DNA of 64,000 bases, taken from Cycloclasticus sp. 46_120_T64. Lineage in GTDB: Bacteria; Pseudomonadota; Gammaproteobacteria; Methylococcales; Cycloclasticaceae. A program made the translations under genes and the position numbers. This document shows positions 44,607-54,997 of this stretch, piece after piece. The notes under the pieces were generated by a model, which worked only from the letters and a program-made list of their open reading frames with translations, was not told the DNA's origin and did no database searches. The DNA is taken from the NCBI GenBank assembly GCA_002162695.1, contig MAAM01000006.1:62001-126000 (forward strand), written 5' to 3'. Every line of letters starts with the position of its first letter. Within the stretch, counting starts at the first letter, position 1.

Positions 44607-45842
44607 TTAAAGCAGGTTAAATAGCGACAGGTTTTGTACTTTAACAAAGGCTTGCTGAGCCGCTTGCAGTGCAACAATTTGCAGGTTAAAACGGCTAATC
44701 GCTTCAGCCATATCAAGGTCTTCTATTTGCGATTTAGTTGTTTGAATACTCAGCTCTAAATCTTGGTTTATTTCATCTTGGCTATCTAACACATTCAAGC
44801 GCGCACCTAGTTGCGCACGTACGTCTAAGATGCGCCCGAGAGCGGTATCGAGTTGATCAAGCTGATCGTATAGAGGAATTGAAATAGGCCGAGTCACTGT
44901 AATATCACCGGCCGTTCCATCGGTAAAACTCAACGTATTGTTCCCCTCAGTGGTCGAGGTCAGCAATAACTGATTCGTTGCACCGCCAGCTGTCACGCCG
45001 ATACCACCCGTATTATTTATCGCCGTTCTAAGCTTAGTCACCGCATCGTTCACTGTGCCGGTAGAGTCGATATCCACATTGGTACCCGTTACCCCATTAC
45101 CCGCTGTATCAAACTCATAAATAATACCGTTAACCGTTAAGGTGTCACCATCCGCCGGCAGCACCCCTCCAAATGTGAGCAGGGTCTCCTCCAATGCGGG
45201 CTTAGCCGTATTTAAATCCGCCGCTAAACCATACAAGGTAGCAAACATGCTTTCTGCGTTACCGTTTTTATCTTTCAAATCAAAAAACACTTCGGCTCCA
45301 GCGTTGCCATCGGTAATCGATCTATTTTCACCTATTTTTAAATAACGCACGCCTTGGTCACCGCTGTAGCTAAAACTACCGGTTGCCGCAGAGCCGCTAA
45401 ACGGTTCGGTTTGCGCTTTAAACCCTGCATACAAGTAATCGCCATTGGCATCTCTAGTATTCGCTAGAGCCACTAACTCATCGACCCGTTGAAACATTTC
45501 TACCGCTATAGATTTTTTATCCTCCGCTGTGTTTGAATCATTAAAGCCTTGCACCGCTAATTCGCGCACACGCTGTAAGCTCTCGGTAACGCCTTGCAAA
45601 GTACCCTCCGATAACGACAATCGATTCCTAGCATAATCAAGGTTATCTTGAAATTGATCCAAACGGCTCAGCGATTCGCTTAGGTCCAGCAATTGCACTG
45701 CACCAGCAGGGTCATCCGAGGGCGACAGAATGCGTTTCCCTAATGAAATTTGTTGCTGCGTTTGGTTAAGCGCTGTTTGCTGCAACAAGATGGTATTAAT
45801 TCCCTGTTGCTGCGCCAAGCTAGTTGAGAGTCTGTCTACCAT
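44607..45842 (-). CDS. flgL: Hook-filament junction protein FlgL
   Basis: 411 residues, longer than the ~300-320 of many FlgL proteins. The flagellin-like N-terminus (QQQISLGKRILSPSDDPAGA) and C-terminus (AISRFNLQIVALQAAQQAFV) are conserved. The extra length is an inserted beta-rich part at about 225-318 (DTLTVNGIIYEFDTA) resembling flagellin IN-type modules. It starts at the flgK stop through a TAATG junction. Confidence 0.93.
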   Translation of the reverse strand: MVDRLSTSLAQQQGINTILLQQTALNQTQQQISLGKRILSPSDDPAGAVQLLDLSESLSRLDQFQDNLDYARNRLSLSEGTLQGVTESLQRVRELAVQGFNDSNTAEDKKSIAVEMFQRVDELVALANTRDANGDYLYAGFKAQTEPFSGSAATGSFSYSGDQGVRYLKIGENRSITDGNAGAEVFFDLKDKNGNAESMFATLYGLAADLNTAKPALEETLLTFGGVLPADGDTLTVNGIIYEFDTAGNGVTGTNVDIDSTGTVNDAVTKLRTAINNTGGIGVTAGGATNQLLLTSTTEGNNTLSFTDGTAGDITVTRPISIPLYDQLDQLDTALGRILDVRAQLGARLNVLDSQDEINQDLELSIQTTKSQIEDLDMAEAISRFNLQIVALQAAQQAFVKVQNLSLFNLL

Positions 45843-47779
45843 TACCTGAAGGCTCCTAATAAGGTGTCGAAGATGGCTCGCGAGGTTAAAATAACCTGGC
45901 TAGCCGCTTGATAGGCCTGCTGAAAACGAATTAAATTAGCCGCTTCTTCGTCTAGGTTAACCCCGCTAATACTGTCTTTGGAAGCTATGGTTTGATTTAG
46001 TAAACCCCGCTGAGCTAAACCATTAGCTTCGGCCGCTTGTACCTTACGCCCCACATCAGAAACAATGCCGCCGTAGGCATCTTGAAAGGATGCGGTGCCG
46101 CCGGTTAGGGTTAAGGCTTTTTGCAGGTCAGCGAGTAAATTGGCATTTCGGTTATCACCCACCCCGCCAGTATTGTCGGATAAAACCAAGGTATCTGCGT
46201 TGGTCGGGTTACCGCTTAGAGTGAAACTAACCGTACCAAAGCCACCCACTGTAATGGATCGTGACACCCCATTATCGGTACTGGGATTATATGCTACCGA
46301 ACCGGTTGTTGGCCCCGGCCCATAACTAAAATCATATTCGTTATTCGCGCTATCAAAGGTCAAGGTAATCGGGTTCGAATCAACGGTCGCATTCGCTAAC
46401 TGGTTTGTTAATAAACCACTAACCGCTACATTACTAATATCACCGGTGCCTGAATTTAACGGTGTTACCGTGCTAATAACCGGCGCAGCCGCGGCTATTT
46501 CTCTAGGGTCGTTGATAAATAGTTTAAAATCACCGGCTGCATCGCGCGTAGGTCTTATTCTGTAGCTATCGCCATTCACTAGCCCCGTTGTATCAAAGGT
46601 TAAACCATCCACTGTTGCCGGTGTTGCAAAGGCCGTTGGCCCTGCGGCCACGCTATTATCCGATAAACGGGTAATGGTATAGTTCCCCCCCGTAGCCGTT
46701 AACGTATAGTCACTGGTAGTTAAGCCCGTGGTATTCGCCACCGACACCGCTAGGGTTCCTGTTCCAGCTAATTTAATAGGAGTGATGGTCGGATCGGTAA
46801 AAAAGTCCAAGCCTTGCGCGCCGTTAAGATCCAAGCCATTATTGTGCTGCGCATTCATCGTATAAGATAATGACACCGCCACTTGGCCCAGGGTATTAAT
46901 CGCGGGGTCTAGCACTTCATCTCTGAATCGCAACGAGCCGCCCATTTCCCCCCCCGTCATAAACTGGGTAACCACAATATTGCCACTTTTTTGTTGCAGC
47001 ACCACATCAATAGCACTCACATCAAAGCCAGTTTGTTGAATAGCTAAACTGTTTGACTGCTGATCAAACACGAGGGCTTGGCCACTGCCAATAAAGATAT
47101 TCATCGCGCCATTGCTCTGTACATTGGTACTCACGTTGACTTTTTCTGACAACTGATCAACTAAGTGATCGCGTTGATCCAATAAGTCATTCGGAATTTT
47201 ACCGCCGCCAGCGCCCGTTGCTAAAATAATTTTTTCATTCAGCGAGGCAATGCTGCTGGCAAGGTTATTAATATCACTAACGGTATCATTTAAACGCCCA
47301 TTCACCTGCGAGGTGAGGTCGGCAAACAACTGATCCAAGGTGGCAAAACTGCCTTCTATCGCCTTGCCTTCGGTTAAAAGCGCTTGCCTTGCAGGAATAG
47401 ACGTTGGGTCGTCTGAAACGGCTTGCACGGCATTAAAAAAATCTTGTAAGCCATTGCTTAAGCCGATATTTTCATTCGTGAGCACATTATCAATTTGCGA
47501 AGCCAGGTCAAAATAACTGTCTAATTCTGCGGTGGCCGATGAACTGCTGCGAAACTGGGTGGCTAAAAACTCGTCATAGGCACGCGTTACCGCCGTTGTC
47601 TCAACACCCACCCCCACATAACCAAAACCTGAAAATTGCGGCGGGCGCGCATCAAGCTCAACAGATTGCCGGCTATACCCTTCAGTTGTCACATTGGCTA
47701 TATTGTGGCCCGTGGTGTCTAAGGCACTTCTAAAGGCCGACAAGCCCGACAAACCGGTAAGTAATAAATTACCGGCCAT
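45842..47779 (-). CDS. flgK: Hook-filament junction protein FlgK
   Basis: 645 residues from the ATG with AAGGTG in front (MAGNLLLTGLSGL); a GTG three codons earlier overlaps that site. N-terminal rod/hook motif SALDTTGHNIANVTTEGYSR and C-terminal ANLIRFQQAYQAASQVI are canonical. The centre is large and variable. It connects hook and filament. Its own sigma-28 promoter lies at the end of flgJ. Confidence 0.95.
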   Translation of the reverse strand: MAGNLLLTGLSGLSAFRSALDTTGHNIANVTTEGYSRQSVELDARPPQFSGFGYVGVGVETTAVTRAYDEFLATQFRSSSSATAELDSYFDLASQIDNVLTNENIGLSNGLQDFFNAVQAVSDDPTSIPARQALLTEGKAIEGSFATLDQLFADLTSQVNGRLNDTVSDINNLASSIASLNEKIILATGAGGGKIPNDLLDQRDHLVDQLSEKVNVSTNVQSNGAMNIFIGSGQALVFDQQSNSLAIQQTGFDVSAIDVVLQQKSGNIVVTQFMTGGEMGGSLRFRDEVLDPAINTLGQVAVSLSYTMNAQHNNGLDLNGAQGLDFFTDPTITPIKLAGTGTLAVSVANTTGLTTSDYTLTATGGNYTITRLSDNSVAAGPTAFATPATVDGLTFDTTGLVNGDSYRIRPTRDAAGDFKLFINDPREIAAAAPVISTVTPLNSGTGDISNVAVSGLLTNQLANATVDSNPITLTFDSANNEYDFSYGPGPTTGSVAYNPSTDNGVSRSITVGGFGTVSFTLSGNPTNADTLVLSDNTGGVGDNRNANLLADLQKALTLTGGTASFQDAYGGIVSDVGRKVQAAEANGLAQRGLLNQTIASKDSISGVNLDEEAANLIRFQQAYQAASQVILTSRAIFDTLLGAFR

Positions 47780-47833
47780 TTCGTTCACCTTGTGCTGTTT
47801 GATTATTCATCATTGCCTGTTCCTTGTAGTCAT

Positions 47834-47860
47834 TATCGGCCTAAGTCACTTAAACTTAAG
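47834..47860 (-). promoter_or_regulatory. Sigma-28 (FliA) promoter of flgKL
   Basis: TTAAGTTT, 11 bases, GCCGATAA: 7 of 8 and 8 of 8 against the consensus TAAAGTTT-N11-GCCGATAA. The -35 part overlaps the flgJ stop codon. It lies about 55 bases upstream of flgK. Confidence 0.82.
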
Positions 47861-48779
47861 CTTTTTTATCGGCGATTGGATTTAAGCCGCTGAGCTGCTC
47901 ACGGCCTAAAATTGAAACAATTTTCTTTGCATAAGCGGGATCTGTTGCATAACCGGCTTTTTGCAGGCCTTTAATAAAACCTTCGTTTGAATCGACTTTT
48001 TCTAGTGCCTGCTGGTACCGTGGGTTTTGTTTTAAGAATTGCACGTAGTCGCTAAAACTTTCTTGGTAGCTGTCATAGGCGCGAAAATTCGCTTGCTGCT
48101 TGGCTGCCACGCCATTGTTAAATTCAACCGTTTGCAGCGACACCGTTTTACCGTCCCAGCCGTGCGAGGCTTTTATACCGAATAGGTTATGACTATTTTG
48201 CCCTTCATTATTGTGCATCACGTGTTTGCCCCAACCCGTCTCTAAGGCCGATTGTGCAAGTAACACTTTCGCATCCACCCCCAGTTCTTTCGCGGCTTGT
48301 TGCGCTTGTGGCCACATCTGACGAATAAAGTCGCTAGGTGATTCGATTTTTTCAGCCTTGCTAGTACGGGTTTTTATGCTGCTTTCTTGTAATGCGCCTG
48401 CTATTCGCTGCACGGCAACATCACGGTAGTCTGCTAGGCCTTGCCCCTCGACCTTTTCTTTATTGCTAGCCGAACCGCCGAGTTGTTGCACGATCATATC
48501 GGCCAAACCAAGGTTTCCACGTTTGGATAGATCCAATGAAATTTGGTCATCGTACATCGATTGATAGAACTTGGTTTTTTCGCCATCGATCAATTCAGAA
48601 TCGGGCACCGTATCACGCATGCTCTTCAGCATCATTTTCAGGAAAATGGTTTCAAACTGACGAGCGACTTCCTCAAGTGCATCCTGCTGCTCAGCATTAT
48701 CCCCCCCAGCTTTAGCCTTTAACTGGGCCAGCCCATTAAAGTCAGCGTAAACATCGGCTTGTGAGATTGAATTACTCAT
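47856..48779 (-). CDS. flgJ: Rod-capping protein and muramidase FlgJ
   Basis: 307 residues. The N-terminal rod-binding domain has FETIFLKMMLKSMRDTVP and FYQSMYDDQISLDLSKRG. The C-terminal glucosaminidase domain has AQSALETGWGKHVM (catalytic Glu) and HNLFGIKASHGWDG. It cuts peptidoglycan so the rod can pass, and caps the growing rod. It lies 2 bases after the flgI stop. Confidence 0.95.
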   Translation of the reverse strand: MSNSISQADVYADFNGLAQLKAKAGGDNAEQQDALEEVARQFETIFLKMMLKSMRDTVPDSELIDGEKTKFYQSMYDDQISLDLSKRGNLGLADMIVQQLGGSASNKEKVEGQGLADYRDVAVQRIAGALQESSIKTRTSKAEKIESPSDFIRQMWPQAQQAAKELGVDAKVLLAQSALETGWGKHVMHNNEGQNSHNLFGIKASHGWDGKTVSLQTVEFNNGVAAKQQANFRAYDSYQESFSDYVQFLKQNPRYQQALEKVDSNEGFIKGLQKAGYATDPAYAKKIVSILGREQLSGLNPIADKKA

Positions 48780-48781
48780 GC

Positions 48782-49894
48782 TTAGATGACGATTAACTCG
48801 GCGGTTAAGGCACCGGCACTTTTTAATGCCTCTAAGATAGCCACTAGGTCACTCGGCCCTGCCCCCACTTGGTTTACCGCCGCTACAATTTGATCCAGCG
48901 ACACCCCTGGGTCAAACACAAACATACGTTTATCCTCCTCAACCACGCTAATGTCTGTTTCTGGGGTAACCACCGTTTCACCCTCGGAAAAAGCTCCTCC
49001 AGCATCTGGCTGACTGACATTGCTTCTTTCGGTAATGGTGACCGTTAAGTTGCCGTGGGATACCGCTGCTGCACGCACTTTCACTTGGTTATTGATAACC
49101 ACCGTGCCGGTTCTTGAGTTAATGATAATACGCGCCGCCGTTTGTGCCGGCTGCACTTCCAAGTTTTCCAACAAACTCATAAAGGCCACCCGCTGCGCTG
49201 GGTCACGCGGCATATTCACTTTAATACTGCCGCCGTTAACGGTGTGTGAGGTTTGTGGGCCAATCGCGGTATTAATTGAGTTTGCCAAACGGTTAGCCGT
49301 AGTAAAGTCAAAACTGTGTAAATTGAGGGTAATACTGCTACCTTCATTAAACGGGCTATACACCGTGCGTTCAACGGTTGCGCCATTAGGAATGCTACCG
49401 ACGGTTGGGATATTAACACTCACCTTAGAGCCATCGGCACCCGAAGCGCTCAAACCACCCACCACTAAATTACCTTGGGCAATACCATACACCTGACCAT
49501 CCGCACCTTTTAACGGTGACATCAATAAACTACCACCCCGTAGGCTACTGGCCTCACCTACGGCATTAACGGTGACGTTAATTTTCTGCCCGGGGCTGGC
49601 AAATGGCGGCAGGCTGGCGTGAATAATAACCGCCGCAACATTTTTCGATTTAATTTGGATCGCCGCTGGAATCTTAACCCCCAAGTGGCTCAACATACTG
49701 CGTAAACTCTGCGAGGTGAAATCACCCGCTTTGACCTTATCGCCGGTGCCGTTTAAACCGACCACAATGCCGTAACCCACCAGTTGGTTAGAACGCACCC
49801 CTGTAATAGAGGCTAGGTCTTTGATCCGTTCGGCCTGAGCAGTGCTGAGCATCAGGGCTAAAACAATAAACGAAATGAGTGATTTTATATTCAT
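48782..49894 (-). CDS. flgI: Flagellar P-ring protein FlgI
   Basis: 370 residues from the ATG at 49894 ([21 protein letters not shown], a signal peptide). [17 protein letters not shown] and [15 protein letters not shown] are FlgI landmarks. It forms the ring in the peptidoglycan layer. A longer upstream frame overlapping flgH lacks the signal at its start, so the shorter start is used. Confidence 0.95.
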   Translation of the reverse strand: MNIKSLISFIVLALMLSTAQAERIKDLASITGVRSNQLVGYGIVVGLNGTGDKVKAGDFTSQSLRSMLSHLGVKIPAAIQIKSKNVAAVIIHASLPPFASPGQKINVTVNAVGEASSLRGGSLLMSPLKGADGQVYGIAQGNLVVGGLSASGADGSKVSVNIPTVGSIPNGATVERTVYSPFNEGSSITLNLHSFDFTTANRLANSINTAIGPQTSHTVNGGSIKVNMPRDPAQRVAFMSLLENLEVQPAQTAARIIINSRTGTVVINNQVKVRAAAVSHGNLTVTITERSNVSQPDAGGAFSEGETVVTPETDISVVEEDKRMFVFDPGVSLDQIVAAVNQVGAGPSDLVAILEALKSAGALTAELIVI

Positions 49895-49904
49895 AATAAA
49901 CTCC

Positions 49905-50585
49905 TTAGAACGGGAACACCGCACTAATAAAGAAGCGGGCTATCCAGCCTATTTTATTGGCATCGGCGAGCGCGCCTTCACCGGTGTACATGATTGTGGC
50001 ATCGGCAATTTTGGTTGATTCAACCGAATTATCGGGGTTAATATCCGTCGGGCGAATAATGCCCGCGACTCTAATATATTCATTACCTTGATTTAGCCGT
50101 ACACGCTTTTCACCGCGTATTCTTAAATAGCCATTCGGTAACACATCCACGACGCTGACGGTAATGCTGCCGCTTAAACTATTTTTCTGCGTGCTTTCAC
50201 TTTCACCGGTAAATGCATTCGATGAACTTAAGGCGCTGTTTAAGTTTAAGGCTTTAAATGAAGGGTCTAATACACCCAATATGGTTGGTACAGAAATATT
50301 GCTTGTATTATCTTTTTTAATATCGGTATCAGATTCTTTTGTCGCGTCCGTTTTTTCCACCAAATTGATGGTTAGAATATCGCCAATCCGTCGTGCCCTG
50401 ATATCTTCAAATAAACGTACTTCATAACCGGCCTGATAAATGGAGCCGTTATTGTTTTGCGGCACTTGGTATGACACTGGTTTTGCCGGTGCATACTCTA
50501 AATCGTGCCGTGGTTTGGCCATATTGTCCATCATCGCGCAACCCGGTAGCAGGATGATTAAACTAATAAGATTGATGATTTTCAT
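49905..50585 (-). CDS. flgH: Flagellar L-ring lipoprotein FlgH
   Basis: 226 residues. The start [16 protein letters not shown] is a lipoprotein signal with lipobox LPGC, and AGAGGTGATGGCG precedes this [23 protein letters not shown] and [16 protein letters not shown] are conserved. It forms the outer-membrane ring with FlgI. Confidence 0.95.
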   Translation of the reverse strand: MKIINLISLIILLPGCAMMDNMAKPRHDLEYAPAKPVSYQVPQNNNGSIYQAGYEVRLFEDIRARRIGDILTINLVEKTDATKESDTDIKKDNTSNISVPTILGVLDPSFKALNLNSALSSSNAFTGESESTQKNSLSGSITVSVVDVLPNGYLRIRGEKRVRLNQGNEYIRVAGIIRPTDINPDNSVESTKIADATIMYTGEGALADANKIGWIARFFISAVFPF

Positions 50586-50601
50586 CGCCATCACCTCTGG
50601 T

Positions 50602-51390
50602 TTATAGTTCCTGCGTTAAACGCTGTAACATTTGATCGGTATTGGATATCGCTTTAGAGTTCATCTCATACGCACGCTGGGTTTCAATCATACTCACCAG
50701 TTCTTCTACCACGTTGACATTAGAGGTTTCTAGCGCACCACCAGCGATGCTACCCACGCCCGATTCACCCGGCGTAGTAACCGTTGGAGTACCACTAGAC
50801 ACAGACTCCCTAAATTGATTTTCACCAATAGGGTCTAAACCCGCTGGGTTCACAAAATCAGCCAAGGTCACGCTGCCGACTTGGGTTGGTGCTGTATTGC
50901 CTGCCTGCAATACCGACACCGTACCATCCACCCCCACCGTTATACTCAAGGCATCCGTTGGAATGGTAATGGCAGGCTCTAGCGGATAACCACCTGAGGT
51001 GACCATTTGCCCGGTACCATCCAGTTTAAAGCTACCATCACGGGTATAAGAGATGCTGCCATCGGGGCGTAATACTTGAAAAAAACCACGCCCATTAACC
51101 GCCATATCTAATGAGTTACCCGTTTGCTGCAAACTGCCCTGGGTATGTGTTTTTTCGGTGGCCACCGTGCGCACACCCGTACCAACTTGTAAGCCCGTGG
51201 GTAGAATCGTATCTTGCGATGACTGCGCACCCACCTGCCTAACGTTTTGATACAGAAGATCTTCAAAAATAGCACGAGACTTTTTATAACCGGTGGTATT
51301 AACGTTGGCCAAGTTATTGGAAATAACCGACATCCGAGTTTGCTGTGCTTCCAAACCCGTTTTACTGATCCACATTGCTGCTGTTGACAT
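50602..51390 (-). CDS. flgG: Distal rod protein FlgG
   Basis: 262 residues. Starts with the flagellar basal-body motif ([20 protein letters not shown]) and ends [20 protein letters not shown]. The standard size and order after flgF identify it as FlgG, the distal rod. Confidence 0.96.
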   Translation of the reverse strand: MSTAAMWISKTGLEAQQTRMSVISNNLANVNTTGYKKSRAIFEDLLYQNVRQVGAQSSQDTILPTGLQVGTGVRTVATEKTHTQGSLQQTGNSLDMAVNGRGFFQVLRPDGSISYTRDGSFKLDGTGQMVTSGGYPLEPAITIPTDALSITVGVDGTVSVLQAGNTAPTQVGSVTLADFVNPAGLDPIGENQFRESVSSGTPTVTTPGESGVGSIAGGALETSNVNVVEELVSMIETQRAYEMNSKAISNTDQMLQRLTQEL

Positions 51391-51408
51391 TTTATTCTCC
51401 TTATCTGC

Positions 51409-52149
51409 TTAGCTTAGACGCATGAGTTGTGCGCTAGCGGCTTCATTCTCACTGACGGTTTTCATCATTTTCACCTGTAGTTCGAAATTCCGCGCTAAAT
51501 CAATCATCGTCACCATCGCGTCAACGGTACTGACATTACTGCCTTCGACCGCGCCCGACAGCAAACTCACGTCGGCGCTGGCCTCGGCCTCAGCACCGCT
51601 TTTCAAACGAAACAGGCCGTCCTCGCCTTTTGTTATATCGGCCAACGCAGGATTCACCAGTTTAATTCTATCGATCGTGGCTAAGGTTGACGCGTCGCCA
51701 CCTAAGGCAATAATACTGATGGTGCCATCATTGCCTATCTCAATTTTTTTTGCTGCAGGCAGAGTCACCGCCCCGCCATCACCCATAACGGCCAGGCCGG
51801 TGCCCGTCATTAATAAACCATCGGGGCTGACTCTTAAATCACCCGCGCGGGTATATGCCTCGCTACCATCGTCGGTTTGCACCGCAATCCAACCATCACC
51901 CTTAATAGCAACGTCTAACTCACGGCCGGTTTGCTGGATGCTGCCATGGTTAAAGTCAAACCCTGGGCGCTCAGCCATCGCATATACATTTAACGGCAAG
52001 CCGGCGCCAAACACCGGCATGCTTCTAAATTGCGCTAAATCGGCTTTAAACCCCGTGGTATTCGCATTCGCTAAATTATGCGAATTAACCGCCTGGCCCA
52101 ACAGCGCCTGTTTGGCACCGTTCATTGCTACATAAAGGCTGGTATCCAT
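51409..52149 (-). CDS. flgF: Proximal rod protein FlgF
   Basis: 246 residues with the rod motif NSHNLANANTTGFKADLAQF and the C-terminal VDAMVTMIDLARNFELQVKM. Position between flgE and flgG supports FlgF. Confidence 0.95.
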   Translation of the reverse strand: MDTSLYVAMNGAKQALLGQAVNSHNLANANTTGFKADLAQFRSMPVFGAGLPLNVYAMAERPGFDFNHGSIQQTGRELDVAIKGDGWIAVQTDDGSEAYTRAGDLRVSPDGLLMTGTGLAVMGDGGAVTLPAAKKIEIGNDGTISIIALGGDASTLATIDRIKLVNPALADITKGEDGLFRLKSGAEAEASADVSLLSGAVEGSNVSTVDAMVTMIDLARNFELQVKMMKTVSENEAASAQLMRLS

Positions 52150-52176
52150 ATTTAATCTCCCTTAATGGCTTATTAA

Positions 52177-53436
52177 TTAACGGATGTTAATGATCGCGGT
52201 TTGGATTTCACTTTCGGTCGAAATCGCCTGCGCGTTGGCTTGGAAGTTACGCTGTGCAGTAATCAAACTCACCAATTGGCTGGCAATATCCACATTAGAG
52301 GCTTCTAATGCACCCGATTGAATGCCACCAAAACCCGAGGTACCTGATGAGCCCACCACCCGATCGCCGGCAGCAAAGGTTTCTCCCCAAGAGGTATCGC
52401 CTAGCTGACGCAAGCCCTTAGTATTTGGGAAATTAGCCATCGCCACCTGACCCAGGGTGCTGGTTTGGCCATTAGTAAACGTCGCCGAAATAACGCCCGT
52501 ATCATCAACACTAATACCGCTCAAACGCCCCGATGCAAAACCATTTTGAGCTAGCGAGTTAACCGCAAAATCACTGCCGAACTGAGTGGTACTAGAATAA
52601 TCGTAGCTGAGTGTTAATGGGTTCGAGCCAGCACCGGTTATCGTTAGGGCGTCGAACGTAATTTGCCCGGTGGTCGTCGTTGTTCCATTATCGGTAATGT
52701 CTTGAAAGCTACCATCCCCGTTAAACCCCAGTGTAAAGAAGTCATTCGCCCCAGCAAGCGGTAACACTTGACCGTTCACCGTCGTATGTACAGTCCAGTC
52801 ATTATTAGCTGGGTCGGTCGCTACATAATACATCGTGGCAGGGTATGCATTGCCGATTGAGTCGTACACCGTTGTTGAGGTTGAATGGTTAAATGTATTA
52901 GCATTGGTCGCCGAGAACGGGGCAACCGTCGGGGTAGTTTGAGTCGCATCTAAGTTTAATACTGGCGTCACCGTTGACGTTGGGTTGGGCGCAGAATCGT
53001 TGGTACTCAACTGCAAAGACGCTAGGGATCCCGTATTGAAGGTGCCATTGGTATTCGCCGCAAACGTCTGCAATTGTCTGCCTGAACTATCCACCACAAA
53101 ACCATCTCTATCGGTTGAAAAAGCTCCTGCACGGGTATAAGCGTTGGTACCCCCATCACTTAAAATAAAGAAGCCTTCGCCGTTAATCGCCAAATCCAAA
53201 CTGCTCGAGGTAAACTCAACATTACCCTGACCAAATTGTTGTGACACACTCGCCACCCGCACACCACTACCCGGTGTGGAACTACCCACCCCAGAAAAAG
53301 ACGTTGTAAACACGTCGGCAAACTCTGCCCTTGACTCTTTAAAACCATTGGTTGATGCGTTGGCAATATTATTACCAATAACAGACAAATCGGTCGCAGC
53401 GGCATCTAGGCCACTTAATGAAGTACGAAACGCCAT
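52177..53436 (-). CDS. flgE: Flagellar hook protein FlgE
   Basis: 419 residues. The N-terminus MAFRTSLSGLDAAATDLSVI and C-terminus SNVDIASQLVSLITAQRNFQ are conserved. The variable D2 region in the middle is rich in Thr, Asn and Gly. It is the subunit of the hook. It lies 20 bases after flgD. Confidence 0.96.
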   Translation of the reverse strand: MAFRTSLSGLDAAATDLSVIGNNIANASTNGFKESRAEFADVFTTSFSGVGSSTPGSGVRVASVSQQFGQGNVEFTSSSLDLAINGEGFFILSDGGTNAYTRAGAFSTDRDGFVVDSSGRQLQTFAANTNGTFNTGSLASLQLSTNDSAPNPTSTVTPVLNLDATQTTPTVAPFSATNANTFNHSTSTTVYDSIGNAYPATMYYVATDPANNDWTVHTTVNGQVLPLAGANDFFTLGFNGDGSFQDITDNGTTTTTGQITFDALTITGAGSNPLTLSYDYSSTTQFGSDFAVNSLAQNGFASGRLSGISVDDTGVISATFTNGQTSTLGQVAMANFPNTKGLRQLGDTSWGETFAAGDRVVGSSGTSGFGGIQSGALEASNVDIASQLVSLITAQRNFQANAQAISTESEIQTAIINIR

Positions 53437-53456
53437 AACATTCTCCTAATTAATAA

Positions 53457-54137
53457 TTAAAATATTCTTGAAACACTGCTGAATGGCACACTACCCAGCC
53501 CGGTTAAATTCAATTGCAGCGGTTTACCCAAGCCACCGAGGGTGACACTTTCTACATTCGCTGCAATTTGTGCGTCCAACTCAAAGTTCTGCCCATCGAT
53601 ACGCGCTTGCCCGTCGATGTTATATAAACCTGGAGGGGCCATTGTGCCATCGGCCCGTTTTCCATCCCAAGTGAATGGCACTGCGCCGGCAGATTGGCTG
53701 CCTAAAGGCAGGGTTTTCACTATTTGCCCAGATTGATCGGTAATCCTAATGGAAACGTCTGGTGAACTGGCCGGTAAGGTCAACTCACCGGCAATCGAAC
53801 CGCCCTCGGCTAACACCCCTGCTGGCAGGGGTACCGACACCTGCCGACCGACCAAGTTGGCTGCTTGGAGCGCTTGATCATTTGAGATGCTTGAGGCAAA
53901 TTCTGAAAATGATTTTTGCAAATCACCAATCCCATTAACCGTACTAAACTGAGCAATTTGCCCTAAAAAGTCGCCATTTTCCATCGGCTCCATCGGGTCT
54001 TGGTTGTTTAACTGGGTGACCATTAATTTGAGAAAGTCCCCTTGGCCTAGGTCACTTTTTTTCGAGTTAGCTACAGTCGGTGACTGATTGGCTAAACCTA
54101 AACTCTGTAAGGCGCTATAATCGACTTGATTGGACAT
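53457..54137 (-). CDS. flgD: Hook-assembly scaffold FlgD
   Basis: 226 residues. The N-terminal DFLKLMVTQLNNQDPMEPME is the FlgD signature. A FlgD Ig-like domain follows (FTWDGKRADGTMAPPGLYNI). It caps the growing hook. Between flgC and flgE as usual. Confidence 0.96.
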   Translation of the reverse strand: MSNQVDYSALQSLGLANQSPTVANSKKSDLGQGDFLKLMVTQLNNQDPMEPMENGDFLGQIAQFSTVNGIGDLQKSFSEFASSISNDQALQAANLVGRQVSVPLPAGVLAEGGSIAGELTLPASSPDVSIRITDQSGQIVKTLPLGSQSAGAVPFTWDGKRADGTMAPPGLYNIDGQARIDGQNFELDAQIAANVESVTLGGLGKPLQLNLTGLGSVPFSSVSRIF

Positions 54138-54149
54138 AAATATTCTCCG

Positions 54150-54572
54150 TTATTGACCAATTTTTAAGGTTTGTTGTAATAGTTGTTTTGCCGTGTTCAA
54201 CATTTCAACGTTGTTTTTGTAGCTTTGGCTGGCCGACATCATATTGGCCATCTCATCCACGATATTGACGTTAGGTTTAAAAATATAACCTTCCTCATTC
54301 GCCATCGGGTGCTGCGGTGCATACTCTTCACGTAACGGCGCTTGGCTTTCAATCACCCCGGCGACTCGTACACCCTTAGCGGCCGATTGCTGGTTATTGC
54401 TAATTTCGTTTTGCAATACCGCCGCGAAAACAGGTTGGCGAGCACGGTAAGTTTCACCCGTACTACTACTGACGGTATCGGCGTTTGCCATATTGCTGGC
54501 AACCAAATTTAACCGCGTTGTTTGCGCACTCATGCCGCTACCGGCGATATCGAAAATATTATATAAAGACAT
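54150..54572 (-). CDS. flgC: Proximal rod protein FlgC
   Basis: 140 residues: MSLYNIFDIAGSGMSAQTTR, NLVASNMANADTVSSS and the end VNIVDEMANMMSASQSYKNN. Small rod protein, 2 bases upstream-side from flgB's stop. Confidence 0.96.
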   Translation of the reverse strand: MSLYNIFDIAGSGMSAQTTRLNLVASNMANADTVSSSTGETYRARQPVFAAVLQNEISNNQQSAAKGVRVAGVIESQAPLREEYAPQHPMANEEGYIFKPNVNIVDEMANMMSASQSYKNNVEMLNTAKQLLQQTLKIGQ

Positions 54573-54574
54573 GG

Positions 54575-54967
54575 TTATTCCCCTCTAAGCGCTGAAAGGT
54601 AAGAGGATATTTTGCCGTTAACAAAGCGCAGCGAAGTTTGATAATCCATCGCGTTTTCTGCGTACTGGGCTTGTTCAATCTTGGCATCGACGGTGTTGCC
54701 GTCTAACGATGCGCTGCTTGGAATGCGATACGCTAATGAGACAGCAGCGGGGGTTTTATCAAACCCCATATGTTTATTATGTGTTTGATTGACGTGAGCT
54801 GACGGTGTATTCAAGGTGTTTAATACCGACTTGAAGTCAAAGTCTCTCGCTTTATACCCTGGGGTATCGGCATTCGCCATATTTGACGCCAATACTTCGG
54901 CCCGTTTTGAACGGTAGGTCAGCGCTTGTTCGTGTACGCCAAATAATGAATCGATGGTAGTTGCCAT
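54575..54967 (-). CDS. flgB: Proximal rod protein FlgB
   Basis: 130 residues from the ATG with CAGGAGCGAGAC in front; a start nine codons upstream lacks such a site. LASNMANADTPGYKARDFDF is the rod motif. It is the first gene of the flgBCDEFGHIJ run and follows a sigma-54 type promoter. Confidence 0.95.
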   Translation of the reverse strand: MATTIDSLFGVHEQALTYRSKRAEVLASNMANADTPGYKARDFDFKSVLNTLNTPSAHVNQTHNKHMGFDKTPAAVSLAYRIPSSASLDGNTVDAKIEQAQYAENAMDYQTSLRFVNGKISSYLSALRGE

Positions 54968-54997
54968 GTCTCGCTCCTGTTTCGTTAAAAACAATAA

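Noticed and set aside
47860-47885. Second GCCGATAA inside the end of flgJ
   Set aside because: It codes for the ADK residues of FlgJ and the only TAAA upstream is too close to serve as a -35.
51422-52135. 237-codon plus-strand open frame
   Set aside because: It lies exactly antisense to flgF, which has full rod-protein motifs.
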